A stretch of 64,000 nucleotides of DNA from Vibrionaceae bacterium (lineage in GTDB: Bacteria; Pseudomonadota; Gammaproteobacteria; Enterobacterales; Vibrionaceae): assembly GCA_018222805.1 (NCBI GenBank), contig JAAEZQ010000016.1, positions 30,365 to 94,364 on the forward strand, written 5' to 3'. This document shows positions 59,505 through 64,000 of the stretch, piece after piece (positions within the stretch are counted from its first letter, which is position 1; each line of letters opens with the position of its first letter). The translations under genes were made by a program, and so were the position numbers. Below the pieces are notes generated by a model that was not told where the DNA came from, did not search any database, and saw nothing but the letters and a program-made list of their open reading frames with translations.

Positions 59505-60602
59505 TTACGCTTCATTGCGGTGACGCTCGTTACAAAGTCGGATCGCACGTTCAAGTAATTCTAACGCTGACTTATCACATTCAGGTAGAGCCGCATCACT
59601 TTCGGCAACTGGCGTTACACGGTCACCCCACTTCAGGACTGCGGCTCCCCATGTTAAACCTGCACCAAAAGCAGCAAGAAGCAGGTTATTACCTGGCTTA
59701 ACTCGGCCTTGCTCTAACGCCTCACACAAAGCGATTGGCACTGTTGCTGCTGATGTGTTGCCATATTTCTGAATATTCACAAACGCTTTTTCTTGTGGGA
59801 TTCCCGAAAGATCACATAAGGTTTGGATGATTCGAATGTTGGCTTGATGCGGGATCACAACATCAATCTGTTCTGTTGTAAGCTCCGATTCTTTAAGCAC
59901 ATTTTTCGCCGCCAAGCCCATGCCTTTCACTGCGCGTTTAAAGATTTCTTGCCCAACAAAGTTGAAATCCCAGAAGCCGTTATCTTCTGCAAAGCGATCC
60001 ATGCAAGTACCAAACTTAGGCACAGCAAGTATATCGCGCCCTTTTGCATCACAACCGATTTTAGATTGTAACAAGCCTGACTCTTTGTCAGTTCGAGATA
60101 AAACAACAGCTCCTGCACCGTCACCAAACAAGACTGCAGTATCACGCTTTGCCCAATCGATGAAAAAAGAAAGCCTTTCAGCACCAATAATAATGGCGTG
60201 GCGGTAATTTCCCGACTGAATCAAACGCGTGCCAGTTTCCAGACCGTATACAAAGCCAGTACAGGCCGCATTTAAATCAAAAGAGGCAGCGGAACGAATA
60301 TCTAGGTTTTGCTGTACCTTCGATGCGATGTTTGGGATTAAGGAGTCAGGAGAACACGTCGCTACAATAATCAGGTCAACGTCACTCGCTTCAACACCAG
60401 CACGAGCTAGTGCGTGCTTTGCGGCTACTGTTGCCATGTCAGAAGTATTTACATGACTAATTCGACGGTTTTCGATGCCAGTGCGAGAGCGAATCCACTC
60501 ATCAGAGGTATCAAGGAAAGTACTAAGATCATCATTAGAAAGTACAGTTGGTGGTACACACTTTCCCCAACCTGTAATTTCAGCGTAGTAATTTGACATC
60601 AC
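59505..60602 (-). CDS. 3-oxoacyl-ACP synthase III family (FabH-like)
   Basis: '[43 protein letters not shown]', '[16 protein letters not shown]'. Confidence 0.93.
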   Translation of the reverse strand: MMSNYYAEITGWGKCVPPTVLSNDDLSTFLDTSDEWIRSRTGIENRRISHVNTSDMATVAAKHALARAGVEASDVDLIIVATCSPDSLIPNIASKVQQNLDIRSAASFDLNAACTGFVYGLETGTRLIQSGNYRHAIIIGAERLSFFIDWAKRDTAVLFGDGAGAVVLSRTDKESGLLQSKIGCDAKGRDILAVPKFGTCMDRFAEDNGFWDFNFVGQEIFKRAVKGMGLAAKNVLKESELTTEQIDVVIPHQANIRIIQTLCDLSGIPQEKAFVNIQKYGNTSAATVPIALCEALEQGRVKPGNNLLLAAFGAGLTWGAAVLKWGDRVTPVAESDAALPECDKSALELLERAIRLCNERHRNEA

Positions 60603-60762
60603 AAACCTATTTATTGTTGTAATTTAATTAAGTTTCTTAGAACCTAGTTAGGTTCAAATAAAAACTTGCCAGTTAGCAGCAAGTCCAAAGTAAAAAATTA
60701 TACGCTTTATGGAGCTGACTGATAAGTCAAGTTTTCACAAAGTTGTCATAAAGGAAGAAGTC

Positions 60763-61197
60763 ATGTCATCGTTTAAAACTCGCTGTCCATCATGTGGTGG
60801 TTTAAATCGTGTGCCTAACGAGCGTGTTGCAGACAATGCAACCTGTGGTAAATGTAAAAGCCCCCTATTAGATGGTGCGCCTATAGAAGGTACCGTGGAT
60901 AACTTTCCCGCACTATTACAAAGCACTACGCCTGTTGTCGTCGATTTTTGGGCTCCTTGGTGTAACCCATGTGTCGGTTTTGCACCTGTTTTCTCGGATG
61001 TTGCAGAGGAACAGGCGGGAACGGCTCGTTTTGTCAAAGTTGATACCGAAGCACAACAACAGCTTGCCGCTCAATTTGGTATTCGAAGCATCCCAACCAT
61101 TATGGTTTTCAAAAATGGACAGCGTATTGATATGATCAACGGAGCGTTGCCTAAATCTCAGTTCGAACAGTGGTTAAAACAAGCTGTTACTAAGTGA
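60763..61197 (+). CDS. trxC: Thioredoxin 2
   Basis: N-terminal zinc motif CPSCGG..CGKC; active site 'DFWAPWCNPC'. Confidence 0.93.
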   Translation: MSSFKTRCPSCGGLNRVPNERVADNATCGKCKSPLLDGAPIEGTVDNFPALLQSTTPVVVDFWAPWCNPCVGFAPVFSDVAEEQAGTARFVKVDTEAQQQLAAQFGIRSIPTIMVFKNGQRIDMINGALPKSQFEQWLKQAVTK

Positions 61198-61204
61198 CCT
61201 ATCA

Positions 61205-61234
61205 AGCCAGCTACCTCTTTTAGCTGGCTTTTTA
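61205..61234 (+). terminator. Rho-independent terminator
   Basis: AGCCAGCTA...TAGCTGGCTTTTTA. Confidence 0.85.
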
Positions 61235-61372
61235 TTCCGTAAAATCTCACCCCATTTTGATAAATAATATTTGTCGATACGACTTAAATTAATCGTTTTA
61301 CTTGCCCAAAAATTAGCTTCATATTCGCGCCCAATAACTACCCGTAAAACATGAACTAATAGGCGCAAAGCA

Positions 61373-62533
61373 GTGGAAAACCAAGCTTTCCTTCCAACAT
61401 CACCACGTATCACTGTTCCAGTCATCGCATTGTCTCTTTATGCGGTGGCTTCTGGATATTTAATGAGTTTGATACCTTTAATGCTTGGTGAGTACAACAT
61501 TTCGGCCAACTACGCGAGTTGGTTGGCAAGTGTGTTTTATGTTGGCCTGTTAATTGGGGCATCGTTTTTCGAGCGCATCGTGCGCACTACAGGTCACCGT
61601 AAAGCTTTTATTGGTTGTTTGGTGATATTCTCGTTCACCATCATCGCCATGCCTATATTTGCAAACGGTTTAGTATGGTTATTTGCGCGTTTTATTGCGG
61701 GCATTACTGTTGCTGGTGTTTTTGTGATTGTTGAATCTTGGCTAATGTCTGGTGATGAAGCCTCAAGAGCGAAGCGCCTGAGCTTATACATGCTATCACT
61801 TTACGGTGGTTCAGCATTAGGCCAATTCGGTATTGGTATACTCGGTGTGAGCGGGGGTGTTCCGTTCATCGCGATCACCACGTTAATTTTAATGGCAATA
61901 CTGGTACTTAAGTTCGTTGATTGTGAACAGCCAAACAGCCACGAGTCAACCGCGCTGTCATTCAAGCAGATTGCGAAACTCAATCATGCAGCCATCATCG
62001 GCTGCATCGTGTCAGGGTTAACACTTGGTGCTATTTACGGTCTAATGCCCCTAGAATTGATTAATCGTCAAATTAGCCACCAGGAAATTGGAACGTTGAT
62101 GGCATTAGTGATTTTAGGAGGCATGGCTGTGCAACCGCTAGTAACGATGTTGAACAAGTACATGAGTCGCACGGTACTAATGGCATTTTTCTGTCTCTTA
62201 GGCATGTTTTCTATCGGTATCACGTTTACTTCAACGTCAACGGCTGTTCTTGCTGTGGCGCTTTTCTTATTAGGAGCAGCAACATTCGCTTTATACCCAG
62301 TTGCGATTAACCTCGGCTGTGCAGGGCTGGACGAGCGTTTTATTGTTTCAGCAACCCAAGTTATGCTATTTAGCTATAGCATCGGTTCGGTAGCAGGTCC
62401 AGTTGTAGCGGACAGCTTCATGGGTCAGGTACACGGGTTGTTAGGTTACTTATTTGCCACTTTGGTCGCGACATGCCTCTACATGTTATTGGCAGCGAGT
62501 AAAACAAAACAGCAGATGGCAGCAGGTCTCTGA
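61373..62533 (+). CDS. MFS transporter
   Basis: 12-TM-like pattern, 'LSLYMLSLYGGSALGQFGIGILG'. Confidence 0.88.
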   Translation: MENQAFLPTSPRITVPVIALSLYAVASGYLMSLIPLMLGEYNISANYASWLASVFYVGLLIGASFFERIVRTTGHRKAFIGCLVIFSFTIIAMPIFANGLVWLFARFIAGITVAGVFVIVESWLMSGDEASRAKRLSLYMLSLYGGSALGQFGIGILGVSGGVPFIAITTLILMAILVLKFVDCEQPNSHESTALSFKQIAKLNHAAIIGCIVSGLTLGAIYGLMPLELINRQISHQEIGTLMALVILGGMAVQPLVTMLNKYMSRTVLMAFFCLLGMFSIGITFTSTSTAVLAVALFLLGAATFALYPVAINLGCAGLDERFIVSATQVMLFSYSIGSVAGPVVADSFMGQVHGLLGYLFATLVATCLYMLLAASKTKQQMAAGL

Positions 62534-62560
62534 CCAAATCATCGCCGAAACGTGAATACA

Positions 62561-62589
62561 AAAACGAGAGCAAGGCGCTCTCGTTTTTA
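62561..62589. terminator. Bidirectional terminator
   Basis: AAAACGAGAGCaagGCGCTCTCGTTTTT. Confidence 0.85.
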
Positions 62590-62970
62590 TTTACTCCGTC
62601 GCTTATAGCGATTCGATGCATTCGCAGCGGGTTTGTCTGGCACGTCTCGCTTTTCATGGATCAAGTGCCTAATCGCTAATATGGGATGTTTCAGCAGCAT
62701 TCTTGGCCCAGAATAACGCATTACCAAGCGCATTTGCTCTTTCGGCTCTGGTTTATAACAGTGGATTGGGCATTTATTGCAAGTCGGCTTATTCTCTCCG
62801 TAAGGACAGCGGTCAAGGCGCATTTCTGCGTAATCAAGCAAATCACGGCACGCTGAGCAAAGCTCACTGCTATCATGATGTGCCCGACAATATACCTCAA
62901 CCATCGCTTTGACGGTTTTAAATTCAATGGCAAGTTTGCCGAGTAAAATATCGCTCATTGTATCAGCCAA
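62587..62970 (-). CDS. Nitrous oxide-stimulated promoter-family protein
   Basis: 'MVEVYCRAHHDSSELCSACRDLLDYAEMRLDRCPYGENKPTCNKCPIHCYKPEPKEQMRLVMRYSGPRM'. Confidence 0.88.
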   Translation of the reverse strand: MADTMSDILLGKLAIEFKTVKAMVEVYCRAHHDSSELCSACRDLLDYAEMRLDRCPYGENKPTCNKCPIHCYKPEPKEQMRLVMRYSGPRMLLKHPILAIRHLIHEKRDVPDKPAANASNRYKRRSK

Positions 62971-63104
62971 ATTAAAAGTTTATTTACACTCAATAGACAC
63001 AAAGACAGCCGCTCAGTGGTCAGGATTTTCATAAGGAGCCCATTAAAGTTGTAACTTGGTAAAAAAATCACTATCCTGCCCCGCTAAATTAAAGGACCAG
63101 CACC

Positions 63105-63296
63105 ATGAACCGCAAGAAAAAAATCAATCAGATCTTAAAGACAAAACAGAAGAAACAAAACGCTAAGCTGCATAAGAGTAACAAACCGCGTTACATCTCA
63201 AAAGCAGAGCGTGCCAAAATGGAAGCTGAAGAACAACACCAATTGACTGAGTCGCCAGAACAGAGCTCAAAAGCGGAACCTGGTGACGAAGCATAG
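63105..63296 (+). CDS. DUF2986-type small basic protein
   Basis: 'MNRKKKINQILKTKQKKQNAKLHKSNKPRYISKAERAKMEAEE'. Confidence 0.75.
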   Translation: MNRKKKINQILKTKQKKQNAKLHKSNKPRYISKAERAKMEAEEQHQLTESPEQSSKAEPGDEA

Positions 63297-63365
63297 AAGA
63301 AGCCGCACACCGCGGCTTTTTAAAAAAATCATATAGTTAAAACATCATCTACTTAAAATATTTTC

Positions 63366-64000
63366 CTAACTATTTACATGAATTAATAGTCGATTTTCTG
63401 CCAGTCTAGGGCAGTTAGCGCAGAGTTTTCTACCTTCACATTTATATACTAAACAACAACTTTTTCTCACCAACTTCAATGATTGTGCCGAAGATAGTTC
63501 ATACAGTGCAAGTGCGTTGTCGGTATCTAAATCAAGAGCTTGAAGCCAAAGCACGGCATGCTCTCTTATCATGGCCTTTGTCAGTTGCGGAAAATACCGC
63601 TGCAATCTCATTAACCCAACCAAAATACCATCTGAGATTAATTGATGGGTAAATCCCGGGCGAATACGGATCCACTCACTCATTTGATTTTGATAGTAAT
63701 CGAAAAGTGCTTTTATCTGAGCGCCCGCAGTGCTTATCAGCGTTTTGTGATCACCTCGAAAGAGTGATTCATCTTCAAACCGATAACCACTGACAAAACA
63801 CGGTTTAACAGATTGAGCCATTGCATAAAGGTTCGGTAGAGAATGAAAATGATAGATGGATATCAACGCCACATATACTGGCTGCCAACATAATAAATCC
63901 CAAGTTCTCGTCAGCCAATAAGCTCTGCCCGCTTCTGGATAAGCATCAGATAGCTGCTGATATAAATCCTGAATGATTGGGTTAATGTCGTTATCAGTAT
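63366..64000 (-). CDS. Siderophore ferric-iron reductase, FhuF-like, truncated at window edge
   Basis: C-terminal 'SCCLVYKCEGRKLCANCPR' (CC-x10-C-x2-C-type 2Fe-2S); frame stays open upstream of the track's start to 64000. Confidence 0.78.
   Translation of the reverse strand, partial: TDNDINPIIQDLYQQLSDAYPEAGRAYWLTRTWDLLCWQPVYVALISIYHFHSLPNLYAMAQSVKPCFVSGYRFEDESLFRGDHKTLISTAGAQIKALFDYYQNQMSEWIRIRPGFTHQLISDGILVGLMRLQRYFPQLTKAMIREHAVLWLQALDLDTDNALALYELSSAQSLKLVRKSCCLVYKCEGRKLCANCPRLAENRLLIHVNS

Overview
The window is a gammaproteobacterial, almost certainly Vibrio, chromosome segment. The gene content (ddl, vxrABC-like two-component locus, pntAB, modABC, nrdDG, mvaA, fabH-like, trxC) resembles the secondary-chromosome gene set I know from Vibrio. 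It is interrupted at ~3402-15132 by an inovirus-type filamentous prophage lying between two dif-like sites. The prophage order is: CI-like repressor (-), triple operator, small Cys-rich protein, P2 gpA-type HUH Rep, putative ssDNA-binding protein, small ORF, major coat, terminator, 20-aa pVII/pIX-like peptide, pIII-like adsorption protein, pVI/Ace-like, Zot/pI ATPase, its own secretin (pIV), hairpin-rich intergenic region, then accessory genes. The accessory part is the most interesting: (i) a small secreted protein that looks like a stand-alone TolA domain III, the filamentous-phage receptor domain, and so a candidate superinfection-exclusion decoy; (ii) an AT-rich AAA15-DUF4435 single-gene candidate defence system (PARIS AriA+AriB-like fusion) between two diverged paralogues of a small phage gene; (iii) a repressor ORF whose C-terminus and stop codon come from the dif site. 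In the reconstructed circular phage that ORF extends and overlaps the next gene (ATGACTAA). The rest is mostly ordinary chromosomal genes, with a sulfide/persulfide-response cluster that has clear operator palindromes and a pair of NrdR boxes. All family assignments come from reading the sequence; no searches were run.
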